Of a stretch of DNA of 64,000 nucleotides, positions 8,361 to 16,526 are shown one piece after another (position 1 is the stretch's first letter; each line of letters opens with the position of its first letter). Location of the stretch: assembly GCA_050246015.1 (NCBI GenBank), contig JBFWWU010000013.1:1-64000 (forward strand). Direction: 5' to 3'. The notes beneath the pieces were generated by a model. It was not told where the DNA came from, did no database searches, and saw nothing but the letters and a program-made list of their open reading frames with translations. The DNA comes from JTS-AC122 sp050246015. GTDB lineage: Bacteria; Planctomycetota; Phycisphaerae; Phycisphaerales; UBA1924. A program made the translations under genes and the position numbers.

Positions 8361-8366
8361 TATCAT
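8361..8366 (+). promoter_or_regulatory. -10 box (TATCAT) of leaderless DUF2891 gene
   Basis: TATCAT ends exactly 6 nt before the ATG at 8373. There is no Shine-Dalgarno sequence, so a leaderless transcript is predicted. Confidence 0.45.
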
Positions 8367-8372
8367 CAGTCG

Positions 8373-9485
8373 ATGAACACGCAACGTCACCGGGATGCGC
8401 ACGCGCACGCCGCCGCCATCACCCCCGCTCGACGCAACCCCGCCGACGTGATCGACCACTTCGTATCGCTCGTGCTCTCGCACATCGACAAGGAGTACCC
8501 CAGCAAACTCGACCACGTCATGAACGACCCGAGCGAGGTCAAGGGCCCGCGCGAACTGCACCCGATCTTCTGCGGCTCGTTTGACTGGCACAGCAGCGTG
8601 CACGGACACTGGGTGCTGGTGCGGGCGCTGCGCCTGTTCCCGAACCTGGGCGGGGGCGACGCCGCCGCACGCCGCGCCGAGATCATCTCGCTCCTGGACG
8701 GGCGATTCACACCCGCGAACGTCGCGGCGGAAGTCGCGTACCTCGGGCAGAACCTCCGAGCGACCTTCGAGCGCACGTACGGCTGGGCGTGGTTCCTCAA
8801 ACTCGCCGCCGAACTCCGCGAGCCGGTCGTCGCCGGGGCCGGAGTCGCCGACCCGCGGACCGCCGGCGCCCTGGAGCGATGGCAACGCGTCCTGCAGCCG
8901 CTGACGGATGCCTTCGTCGATCGACATCTGAAATACCTGCCCAAGGCGACCTACCCCATCCGCGTGGGGGTGCACCAGAATACCGCCTTCGCGCTCGCGC
9001 TGGCGTGGGACTACGCGCGCCTCGCGCCCCGCGCCGACCTGCGCGAGTTGATCGTCGTCAAGGCGCGCGACTGGTACGTAAACGACCGCGGGTATCACGG
9101 ATGGGAACCCGGAGGGACGGACTTCCTTTCCCCGGGACTGATGGAGGCCGAGTGCATGCGCCGGGTGCTCCCCGCCGCCGAGTTTCTCCCGTGGTTCGAT
9201 GCTTTTCTTCCTCGTCTGGCCGATCGAGAGCCCGCCGCGTTTTTTGAGCCCGCGTTCGTCAGCGACCGCACTGATGGTCAGATTACCCACCTCGACGGGC
9301 TGAACCTGAGTCGGGCCTGGTGCTTCCGGTCTCTTGCCGCGGCGCTCCCGGCCGCCGACCCGAGGCGCGCCGTCTGCGACGCCGCTCACGCCGCGCACCT
9401 GGAATCCGCCCTCCCGCACGTCAGCGGCGACTACATGGGCGAGCACTGGCTCGCGACGTTCGCCCTGCTGGCCATGACCGAGTGA
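8373..9485 (+). CDS. DUF2891 family protein
   Basis: 370 residues, apparently cytosolic. Conserved features of DUF2891 are visible: HPIFCGSFDWHSSVHGHW near residue 65, ERTYGWAWFLKLAAEL, FVDRHLKYLPKATYPIRVGVHQNTAFAL split over a few blocks, and DFLSPGLMEAECMRRVLP. The His/Asp/Trp-rich motifs and alternating helices look like an (alpha/alpha) toroid of the glycosidase type, but no activity is established. ATG 8373 is preceded by a TATCAT box at 6 nt. It converges on the flagellin-family gene. Confidence 0.85.
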   Translation: MNTQRHRDAHAHAAAITPARRNPADVIDHFVSLVLSHIDKEYPSKLDHVMNDPSEVKGPRELHPIFCGSFDWHSSVHGHWVLVRALRLFPNLGGGDAAARRAEIISLLDGRFTPANVAAEVAYLGQNLRATFERTYGWAWFLKLAAELREPVVAGAGVADPRTAGALERWQRVLQPLTDAFVDRHLKYLPKATYPIRVGVHQNTAFALALAWDYARLAPRADLRELIVVKARDWYVNDRGYHGWEPGGTDFLSPGLMEAECMRRVLPAAEFLPWFDAFLPRLADREPAAFFEPAFVSDRTDGQITHLDGLNLSRAWCFRSLAAALPAADPRRAVCDAAHAAHLESALPHVSGDYMGEHWLATFALLAMTE

Positions 9486-9505
9486 CCCTCGCTCGCCGCG
9501 CCCGC

Positions 9506-10300
9506 TCACGGGCCCGTTGACGCCGTCGTGGTTGACGCTGAGATCAGTTTCAGGATCGTGTCGCGCTGCGTATCGGCGTTGATCGTCGCGAGGTACGTCG
9601 AGACCTGCCGCAGCAACTGCGCCCGCACCAGCGCGGCGGTCTCCTTCGCGTAGTCCGTATCCTCGATCGACGACACCGCGCCGGTGAGGTTCTCCAGTTC
9701 ACTCAGCAGCGAATCACGCCGCGAGTCGTCCTCCTTCTGCGCTCGCCCGATCGCCGCCCGGCTTCCCGCCACGCTATCGATCGCTCGCTTCACCGCTTCG
9801 TCCGCCGCCTGTAGTTCCTCGTCGGTCGGCCGTTCCTGCTTGAACAGCCCGTCGAGTCCGAGGCCGCTCGCGGAATACCCCGTCAGGATCTGCTGCCCGC
9901 GAAACGTCGCGGTGTTCGCCAGGAAGTCGATTCCCTGCATGATCGATACGGCCTCGAGGCGCAGCGAGTCGAACTCGTCCTCGGAGAGTGCGTCCTTGTT
10001 CGCGGCCGTCGTTACCAGGCTCCCGAGTTCGAGCAGCGAATCGGAAACGACCGACAGCGCGCCCTCGCGGGCGCTGTGATAAAACCCCCGCTCATCGATC
10101 GCCTTGATCTCGGCGTTGATCGACGCGATCCGGGCCTTCATCGGGCTCAGCGACTGGATCGCCGTCGGATCATCCGAGGCGCGATTCACGCGTTTGCCCG
10201 TGGCAAGGCACTCCAGCGAGTCCGCGACCTGTTTGGACGCCGCCTCGATCCGGTGCTGCAACTTCAGCGCCGCGGTATTGATTGCCAGGAGGGGCCCCAT
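9506..10300 (-). CDS. short flagellin-family protein
   Basis: 264 residues. The N-terminal flagellin domain is recognisable (LLAINTAALKLQHRIEAA, LATGKRVNRASDDPTA, EGALSVVSDSLLELGSLV) and so is the C-terminal one (RRDSLLSELENLTGAVSSIED, then DYAKETAALVRAQLLRQ). The variable surface region between them is very short. Flagellins are exported through the flagellar type III apparatus and polymerise as filament subunits; a short form could be a minor filament or hook-junction protein (FlgL-like). ATG 10300 is chosen because the conserved domain starts there; no good ribosome site is seen. No other flagellar gene is nearby. It lies downstream of lepA on the same strand after a 146-nt gap. Confidence 0.82.
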   Translation of the reverse strand: MGPLLAINTAALKLQHRIEAASKQVADSLECLATGKRVNRASDDPTAIQSLSPMKARIASINAEIKAIDERGFYHSAREGALSVVSDSLLELGSLVTTAANKDALSEDEFDSLRLEAVSIMQGIDFLANTATFRGQQILTGYSASGLGLDGLFKQERPTDEELQAADEAVKRAIDSVAGSRAAIGRAQKEDDSRRDSLLSELENLTGAVSSIEDTDYAKETAALVRAQLLRQVSTYLATINADTQRDTILKLISASTTTASTGP

Positions 10301-10446
10301 CGAAAAGGAATATCGGCCTGTCCTCCCCCGTGCAGAACTCGGCGCGACGACGGCATCGGCAGCAATAACCGCCAGACCGCACGAACGGAATAATCGGCAT
10401 AGACCGCTTGGAGCCCTCCTCCCCTCCCGTGGCGCGGCGGGCTCGC

Positions 10447-12462
10447 TCATTCGCCCTGATCGAGCACCGCCATGAACGCCTCCTGCGGGATCTCGACGCT
10501 CCCGATCGACTTCATCCGCTTCTTGCCTTCCTTCTGCTTCTCCAGCAGTTTTCGTTTTCGGCTCACGTCGCCCCCGTAGCACTTGGCGGTGACGTTCTTG
10601 CGGAAGGCCTTGATCGTCTCTCTCGCGATGATCTTGCCCCCGATCGCGGCCTGGACGGGGATCTCGAACTGGTGCCGCGGGATCTGCTCGCGCAGTTTGG
10701 TGCACAGAAGCCGCCCGCGGTACTCGGCCTTGTCGCGGTGCACGATGATCGACAGCGCCTCGACCGCGTCCCCGTTTACCAGGATGTCCACCTTCACGAG
10801 ACGATCGGCCCGGAACCCGATCACCTCGTAGTCCATCGTGCCGTACCCGCTGGTCATCCCCTTGAGTTTGTCATAGAAGTCGTAGATGATCTCGGCCAGC
10901 GGGATCTCGAACGTGATCATGTCGCGCGTGTCGCTGATGAACTTCTGTTCCTTGTAGATCGCGCGCCGATCAAGGCACAGTTTCATGATGTCGCCGATGT
11001 ACTCCTTGGGCAGGATGATGTCCACCTTGCAGATCGGCTCGCGGATCTCCTCGATCGAGCCGGGGTCCGGGAGGTCGGCGGGGTTGTGCACCTCGATGAC
11101 CGGCTTCCCGTCCTCCACGCGCTTGGGCTCCAGCGCCTTGCCCCCCGCGCCTGTCAACGTCGTCCCGGCCGCCGTGGTCCGTGTCCCGCGCAGGACAACC
11201 TCGTACGAGACCGTCGGCGCGGTCTGCACGATCTCGACGTGCCCTTCACGCTCCAGTCGCTCCTGCACGATGTCCATGTGCAGCAGCCCGAGGAACCCGC
11301 AGCGAAACCCGAACCCCAGCGCGTCCGAATGCACCGGCTGAAACGTGAACGACGAGTCGTTCAGCGACAGTTTCTCCATCGCCTCGCGCAGTTCCTCGAA
11401 GTCGCTCCCCTTCTGATCTTCGGTCGTCGCCGGGTAGAAGTCGCAGAAGACCATCTGCGTCGGTGGCTTGTACCCCGGCAGTGCCTCGTCCGCCGGATCC
11501 TTCTCCAGCGTGATCGTGTCGCCTACGCGCACGTCGGCGAGCGTGCGGATCGCCGCGACCACGTACCCGGTCTCGCCCGAGCGCAGCGACCCCACCCGCA
11601 CCGGCTTGGGCGTGTACTTCCCGAGTTCCGATACCAGGAACGTGCGCCCGGTGCCGAGCATCCGGATCTTGTCCCCGACTTTCAACTCACCGTCGAAGAT
11701 CCGTGTGTACACGATCACGCCGCGGTAGTCGTCGTACACCGCGTCGAAGATCAGTCCGCGCGTCTGCCGCACCGCAGGCTCCCGCGGCGGAGGGAACTTG
11801 TCGCAGATCGACGCCAGCAACTCCTTGATCCCCTGACCCGTCTTGGCCGACACGTAGATGCAGTCCTCCGCCTTGAACCCCAGCACCTGCTCGATCTCCA
11901 TCGCGATGTCATCGGGCCGGGCCGACGGCAGGTCGATCTTGTTCACCACCGGCACGATCTCAAGACCCTCGTTCACCGCGAGATACGCGTTGACGACCGT
12001 CTGCGCCTGAACCCCCTGCGTCGAGTCCACGACCAGGATCGCCCCTTCGCACGCCTTGAGGGCGCGGGAGACTTCGTAGTTGAAATCGACGTGCCCCGGC
12101 GTGTCGATGAAGTTGAGCATGTAGAGGTCGCCGTGCGACGACCCGTCCCCGTCCCGCGAGCGGTGCTCGCCTGAGTCGTCCAGCGCGTCCTCGTACTCCG
12201 TCTCCAGTTCGTCGCTCTTGGCGCCCGGCTTGTGCCGGTGCAGCACCGTCACGCCCGACGCCTTGATCGTGATCCCTCGCTCCCGCTCGATGTCCATCGA
12301 GTCCAGCAACTGCTCCTTGGCCTCGCGCGCCGACACGGCGTTGGTCGCCTGCAACAGCCGGTCGGCGAGCGTCGACTTCCCGTGATCGATGTGCGCGATG
12401 ATCGAGAAGTTCCGGATACGCGAAAGCGGGATCGAACTGTAAGGTGAGGTCGGATCGGCCAT
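10447..12462 (-). CDS. lepA: elongation factor 4 (back-translocating GTPase LepA)
   Basis: Ribosome-bound GTPase that acts on stalled or initiating ribosomes. G1 AHIDHGKST, G2 ERGITI, G3 DTPGH, G4 NKID and G5 SAK are all intact. Domains II-IV and the LepA-specific C-terminal domain (PVQAAIGGKIIARETIKAFRK, CYGGDVSRKRKLLEKQKEGKKRMK) are present. At 671 residues it exceeds the usual roughly 600 because of an acidic insert after G2 (about 35 residues, KPGAKSDELETEYEDALDD onward) and another in domain III (GTRTTAAGTTLTGAGGKALE). It follows vanZ by 18 nt and is probably co-transcribed with parA and vanZ. Confidence 0.96.
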   Translation of the reverse strand: MADPTSPYSSIPLSRIRNFSIIAHIDHGKSTLADRLLQATNAVSAREAKEQLLDSMDIERERGITIKASGVTVLHRHKPGAKSDELETEYEDALDDSGEHRSRDGDGSSHGDLYMLNFIDTPGHVDFNYEVSRALKACEGAILVVDSTQGVQAQTVVNAYLAVNEGLEIVPVVNKIDLPSARPDDIAMEIEQVLGFKAEDCIYVSAKTGQGIKELLASICDKFPPPREPAVRQTRGLIFDAVYDDYRGVIVYTRIFDGELKVGDKIRMLGTGRTFLVSELGKYTPKPVRVGSLRSGETGYVVAAIRTLADVRVGDTITLEKDPADEALPGYKPPTQMVFCDFYPATTEDQKGSDFEELREAMEKLSLNDSSFTFQPVHSDALGFGFRCGFLGLLHMDIVQERLEREGHVEIVQTAPTVSYEVVLRGTRTTAAGTTLTGAGGKALEPKRVEDGKPVIEVHNPADLPDPGSIEEIREPICKVDIILPKEYIGDIMKLCLDRRAIYKEQKFISDTRDMITFEIPLAEIIYDFYDKLKGMTSGYGTMDYEVIGFRADRLVKVDILVNGDAVEALSIIVHRDKAEYRGRLLCTKLREQIPRHQFEIPVQAAIGGKIIARETIKAFRKNVTAKCYGGDVSRKRKLLEKQKEGKKRMKSIGSVEIPQEAFMAVLDQGE

Positions 12463-12480
12463 TGGAACGGATGGTAGGAA

Positions 12481-12885
12481 TCACGAAGCGGAACTACGAG
12501 GCGCGGGGTCGCAATAACGGGAATACAGCCACGATCCCGCCAGCCACACGCCGCATCCGAGCGTAATTCCCGTCAGGTTCGCGGCGTAGTCATCCCACGC
12601 CGCCGTGCGGTAAATACCCGGTATTGCCTGAGTGATCTCGTCCGCAGCCGCGTACCCCGCCGAGATGACCCATGCCTTGGCGACCAGGCGCCACCGGCTC
12701 GGATCGCGCAGCAGCGTGCTCAGCAGCAGCGCCAGCGCCCAGAGTCCGAACACCCCGATGTGAATCAGAATGTCCGGGCGCTCCATGACATCGCTCTCGA
12801 TGCGCAACTTCGGCCAGTGCGTCGCCGTGACGACCGCCAGGGCGTACAGCACGAACGCGACGATGCGCCACGCCCGGTTGATCAC
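12481..12885 (-). CDS. VanZ-like membrane protein
   Basis: 134 residues with about four membrane helices. It carries the VanZ-family signature: DILIHIGVFGLWAL (the D..xH motif) and AADEITQAIPGIYRTAAWDD followed by AANLTGITLG. The family is named for a teicoplanin-resistance protein, but most members have no known function. Start is GTG 12885, which overlaps the parA stop (GTGA), implying translational coupling. lepA begins 18 nt downstream. Confidence 0.88.
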   Translation of the reverse strand: MINRAWRIVAFVLYALAVVTATHWPKLRIESDVMERPDILIHIGVFGLWALALLLSTLLRDPSRWRLVAKAWVISAGYAAADEITQAIPGIYRTAAWDDYAANLTGITLGCGVWLAGSWLYSRYCDPAPRSSAS

Positions 12886-13898
12886 AGCGCTCGCTCCGGC
12901 GCAGCCCCGAGCGACTTGACCACCGGCTCAAGCGGCGCGGGCGCCGCCGGCCCCTGCTCCCCGTTCCCTGCCCCGGCTCGCTTGGCGATCACTCGATCCC
13001 ACTCGGTCACTATCCGCGTCGCCAGTTCGAGGTAGTCCTTGGCCCCGGGACACTCCGGGTCGTAATCGAAGATCGTCTTCCCGAAACTCGGACACTCCGC
13101 CAGTTTGATGTTCCGGCGGATCGCCGGCCGGTACACTCGCGCCGAGCGCCACGCCGGCGGCTCCTGTCCCGGCTCAACCGGCGTCTGCCGCGCCTGCTCA
13201 AAGAACGCATCCAGGTCCGCCACCACTTCCTTCGTGTGCGTCGTGTTCGCGTCGTGCATGCACAGGATCACGCCCGTCACGGCCAGCCTCGGGTTCACCG
13301 AGCGCCCCACCAGCGTCACCGTCTCCAGGAGTTTGCTCACCCCCTGTAGCGCCAGGAAGTGCGCCTGCATCGGGATAAACACCTCCCGGGCCGCGCACAG
13401 CGCGTTCAGCGTCAGCATCCCCAGCGACGGCGGACAGTCAAACAGCACGATATCGAACCCGCCCGCTTGTCCCTCGCTCACCGCCGGAAAACCCCGTGCG
13501 ATCATCCCGCGGAGCGCGCCCGACAGCCGCGTCAGCCGATCCGGCTCGTGTGCCAACTCCGTTTCCGCGGCGGCCAGATCCGTCTCCGCCGGCATCAGCC
13601 ACAGATTCTCACGCACCGGCGTGATGCACTCCTCCGCCGGTAGCGCCGGATTGAGCAGCAGGTCATACACCGTGTGCTTCGGCGCGGCGGGTGTCCCGGC
13701 GTCTACCGCGGGTTCGCCCGGATTCACTCCAAGGTGAAGCGTCGCGTGTCCCTGCGGGTCCAGATCGATCAGCAGCACGCGCTTCCCCAGACGCGCGATC
13801 CCCGCGGCGAGGTTCACCGTCGTCGTCGTCTTCCCGACGCCGCCCTTCTGGTTCATGAACGCGATCGTGCGCACTGTTCGAGGACCCGTTTGCGACAT
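12882..13898 (-). CDS. parA: ParA/MinD-family P-loop ATPase
   Basis: 338 residues. The deviant Walker A motif KGGVGKTTT (residues 18-25) and DLDPQGHATLHLG are typical of ParA/Soj partition ATPases; FDIVLFDCPPSLGMLTLNAL is the Walker B region. ParA ATPases position chromosomes, plasmids or protein complexes on the nucleoid. The parB partner is not in the window; instead vanZ overlaps the stop codon and lepA follows. ATG 13898 is preceded at exactly 6 nt by TATACT, so the mRNA is probably leaderless. A Gly/Ala/Pro-rich tail of about 25 residues ends the protein. It could be a chromosomal Soj or an orphan positioning ATPase. Confidence 0.92.
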   Translation of the reverse strand: MSQTGPRTVRTIAFMNQKGGVGKTTTTVNLAAGIARLGKRVLLIDLDPQGHATLHLGVNPGEPAVDAGTPAAPKHTVYDLLLNPALPAEECITPVRENLWLMPAETDLAAAETELAHEPDRLTRLSGALRGMIARGFPAVSEGQAGGFDIVLFDCPPSLGMLTLNALCAAREVFIPMQAHFLALQGVSKLLETVTLVGRSVNPRLAVTGVILCMHDANTTHTKEVVADLDAFFEQARQTPVEPGQEPPAWRSARVYRPAIRRNIKLAECPSFGKTIFDYDPECPGAKDYLELATRIVTEWDRVIAKRAGAGNGEQGPAAPAPLEPVVKSLGAAPERAL

Positions 13899-13904
13899 GT
13901 CCGG

Positions 13905-13910
13905 AGTATA
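13905..13910 (-). promoter_or_regulatory. -10 box (TATACT) of leaderless parA
   Basis: On the minus strand TATACT is followed by CCGGAC and then the parA ATG: a near-consensus -10 with a 6-nt gap to the start codon and no room for a ribosome site. Confidence 0.55.
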
Positions 13911-14079
13911 CGGAAGCGGTCGATGGGTCACGCGGCGCGTTCTCGGACTCGCTCGCGCACAAGATTGCCCGTACCCCCCCAACCCCCTTCAACATCGATT
14001 CCAATCTGGTCGATGCACACCAGGTGACGTGTCCAAACTGGGCGAGGCGATGCCCCCGCAGGGGCCAAGGAGTGAATTC

Positions 14080-14484
14080 ATGCCCCCGCCGGCTGACAAG
14101 TATCGACTCTCAGGCAAAATCCTCGTCGTCGATGACGTCGAGGAAAACCGCGAACTCATGCAGTACTACCTGCAGCGTGCCGGAGCCCAGGTCGTGCTCG
14201 CCGAAGACGGCAAGGTCGCGCTCGAAAGCCTCAAAGGATCGCACGGTTACTCGCTCGTCCTGATGGACATGCAGATGCCCGAAGTCGATGGGTACACCGC
14301 CGTCAAGAGCCTCCGAGATCAGGGGTTCCTGACGCCGATTGTCGCGGTGACCGCCCACACGCTCACGGGCGACCGCGAGAAGTGCATCCTCGCCGGGTGC
14401 GATGAATACGTCCCCAAGCCGATCAATCCGGACGTGCTCCTGGAAACCTGCCAGACGCTCCAACTCCGCGCCCGCGCCGCCTGA
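14080..14484 (+). CDS. single-domain response regulator (CheY-like receiver)
   Basis: 134 residues, receiver domain only. Acidic pocket DD at 18-19, phospho-acceptor Asp63 in LVLMDMQMPEVDG, Thr in VAVTAHT, and Lys113 in VPKPINP. The MDMQMP pattern and the AHT/KP ending resemble receivers of hybrid histidine kinases and stalk-type regulators. ATG 14080 is chosen over an in-frame ATG at 14050 because AAGGAG stands 7 nt upstream. No kinase is adjacent. Confidence 0.9.
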   Translation: MPPPADKYRLSGKILVVDDVEENRELMQYYLQRAGAQVVLAEDGKVALESLKGSHGYSLVLMDMQMPEVDGYTAVKSLRDQGFLTPIVAVTAHTLTGDREKCILAGCDEYVPKPINPDVLLETCQTLQLRARAA

Positions 14485-14510
14485 CGGCCCGCCCCGCGTC
14501 CCGGCACCCC

Positions 14511-14990
14511 TCACCGCTTCGCATCCTTCACCGGAACCAGCAGCACCGGACACGGCGAGTGCTCCAGCACGCTCTTGCCGATCGATCCGAAAACCACCCG
14601 CTTGAGCATCCCGTCGGCGTGCGTCCCCATCGTGATCAGATCGATCGAATGCGACTGCGCGTGACGCAGCAGTTCCTCGACGATTCCCCCCACGTACGCG
14701 AACGGCCTGACCTGCTCGCGTATCTCGCCCAGCACCTCTCCCGCGAACGCATCCAGTTCCCGCCTTGAGCGCTCGACGAGTTCGGATGCCGAAGGCCCGG
14801 CGATCGGGAACGCTGCGCTCTCCCCCATCAGGCCCGATCCCGGGTCCGCCACGAGCTGCGTGTGCGGCACCACGTGCACCAGGTGCACCTCCGAGCCGAA
14901 CTGCCTCGCCAGCGGAATCGTGTTCGCGCTCGCACGCTTGGAAAGCGTCGAAAACGCGGTCGGCAGCATGATCCGGTCGTAGGGTCGCAT
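14511..14990 (-). CDS. universal stress protein (UspA family)
   Basis: 159 residues. The UspA fold is seen from RIMLPTAFSTLSKRA at the N-terminus to the ATP-binding motif GTHADGMLKRVVFGSIGKSV (G-2X-G-9X-G-S) and the terminal HSPCPVLLVPV strand. Such proteins are cytosolic, bind ATP, and help survival under starvation or stress. ATG 14990 is preferred because it aligns with the family start; AGGAGG lies 16 nt upstream, farther than ideal, so an upstream GTG at 15023 adding 11 residues remains possible. Confidence 0.9.
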   Translation of the reverse strand: MRPYDRIMLPTAFSTLSKRASANTIPLARQFGSEVHLVHVVPHTQLVADPGSGLMGESAAFPIAGPSASELVERSRRELDAFAGEVLGEIREQVRPFAYVGGIVEELLRHAQSHSIDLITMGTHADGMLKRVVFGSIGKSVLEHSPCPVLLVPVKDAKR

Positions 14991-15051
14991 GAGGGGCTCT
15001 GTCGTGCCTCCTGATCCGGGCACTCACGTCGGCCTGTTGCCGTCGCCTGAC

Positions 15052-16182
15052 TCACACCCGCTTCAGTTTCGTCACACGCCCCACCTCCACCCACTCGACC
15101 ACGAAGATGTTCCCGTCCTTGTCGAAGATCGCCGAATGCGGCGCGATGAACTTCCCCGGCACGAACTGATCCCGAGGCTTGTCGCGCAGGTTGTAGTTCT
15201 CGCCGTCTCCCAGGTGCACGATCAGTTTGTTGTCCTTGTCCAGCAGCGTCACCCGCGCCTGCAGGTCGGGCACGAGCAGGTCCGTCCCGCGCGTATGGAA
15301 ATGGCACGGCGACTTCATCTCGTCCTTCACAAACTTCACGTGCCGACCTCCCTCGGGGTCCAGCGTGAAATACTGCAGCCGATGATTCGAGCGGTCGGCC
15401 ACCGCCAGCATCGGGCTTGCCGGGTCGCGTGCGTCGATCATCAGCCCGTGCGGGCACGACATCTGCCCGCGCTCGCTCCCGGGACCGCCCCACGATCCCA
15501 GGTACTCCGCCTTCGCGTTGTAGTGGTGGATCCAACTCTTGCCGTACCCATCCGCGACGTAAAACTCCCCGGCCCGCGCGTCGTACGGAGCCGGCAGCCC
15601 GCCCGGGATGATCGCGATGTTCGTCGGGTGGTATTCCGCCGGGTTGTTGTACAGCCCCGACTCCATCGGGCACCCCTTTGACCACACACGCTCGCCGTTG
15701 AGCGTCGTCTTGTCCACGACACCCCGCGCCTGATCGCACAGGTACAGGAACTCCCCGTCCTTCTCCTTGTTCAGGTGCAGCCCGTGCGCGCCCCCCTTGT
15801 ACTCACCGCCCCAGGAGCGAACGAACTTCCCTTCCGGGTCGAACACGCACACCGCGTCCGGCTTCGAACTGCTCGCGTGCACCGTGTGCTTGATGTAGAT
15901 TAGCCCCTGCGAGTCCTCCGCGACCCCGTGAGTGTTCCCGAACGCGATCTCGCCCGGCAACTGCGCCCAATCATGCACGCACTCGTACCGGTGCTCCCCG
16001 TCTCCGAGGATCACCGGATCGAGCCCGGACTTGTTCGACGCGAGGATGACGCGCGGGGCGGCCGCGATCACCGCCGCCGTCACGCCCGCTGTCTTGAGAA
16101 ACGTGCGGCGTGTCTCGCCGCCAGCGCGGCGCGCCCCATCGGCGGGTTCTGCGGGCTGGCGACCTGAGTGAGGCACGGACAT
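15052..16182 (-). CDS. Tat-exported NHL-repeat beta-propeller protein
   Basis: 376 residues. The N-terminus has a twin-arginine signal (ETRRTFLKTAG followed by a hydrophobic AAVIAAAPRVILA stretch), so it is folded before export. The rest is a series of NHL-type strands such as GNTHGVAEDSQGLIYIKHT, CPHGLMIDARDP and APHSAIFDKDGNIFVVEW, consistent with a six-bladed propeller. Related planctomycete proteins have no established activity; similarity to peptidyl-alpha-amidating lyase propellers is structural only. ATG 16182 has GGAG about 7 nt upstream. It is divergent from pckA. Confidence 0.85.
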   Translation of the reverse strand: MSVPHSGRQPAEPADGARRAGGETRRTFLKTAGVTAAVIAAAPRVILASNKSGLDPVILGDGEHRYECVHDWAQLPGEIAFGNTHGVAEDSQGLIYIKHTVHASSSKPDAVCVFDPEGKFVRSWGGEYKGGAHGLHLNKEKDGEFLYLCDQARGVVDKTTLNGERVWSKGCPMESGLYNNPAEYHPTNIAIIPGGLPAPYDARAGEFYVADGYGKSWIHHYNAKAEYLGSWGGPGSERGQMSCPHGLMIDARDPASPMLAVADRSNHRLQYFTLDPEGGRHVKFVKDEMKSPCHFHTRGTDLLVPDLQARVTLLDKDNKLIVHLGDGENYNLRDKPRDQFVPGKFIAPHSAIFDKDGNIFVVEWVEVGRVTKLKRV

Positions 16183-16526
16183 GCGATGCTCCGCGGGGGC
16201 TGTGCGTGGGCGGGTTGGATCAAGAGCGTAGAGCAGTGTAGTCGTTTGTGCTACTCCGCGCGACATCACTCACTTGCGCAATCGACACGCTCCCACCACT
16301 TGGAATCGCTTACACAAAGCGAACGACCCCTCGGGCTGGCGCGCCGTCCCGCTGGGCGGACACAGGGAAATCGACCATGCGTCCGGCCTACTGTGCTCCC
16401 CTTCCAGCCTTGCGCTGCGGTCGCCGCCCCACCAGTGCCCGGGGCGCGGCCCTCGGATCGCCGCGAAGGACTTTCGACGCGCGCATCAGCGTACCGACGC
16501 GTCTTGATCGCCTGAAGGAGTCGTGA
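16183..16526. other. 344-bp divergent region between NHL gene and pckA
   Basis: No gene is supported here. Only the pckA ribosome site (GAAGGAG, 16512-16518) stands out. I see no convincing -35/-10 pair or operator. Confidence 0.4.

Noticed and set aside
8145..9509. Long open frame antisense to the DUF2891 gene
   Set aside because: Same reason: GC-driven lack of stops, no recognisable domain, and it also covers the sense gene's conserved blocks.
10301..10330. GCCGATAT just upstream of the flagellin gene as a sigma-28 promoter
   Set aside because: It matches the -10 of flagellar promoters, but no TAAA-type -35 is found at the right distance and it lies almost on the start codon.
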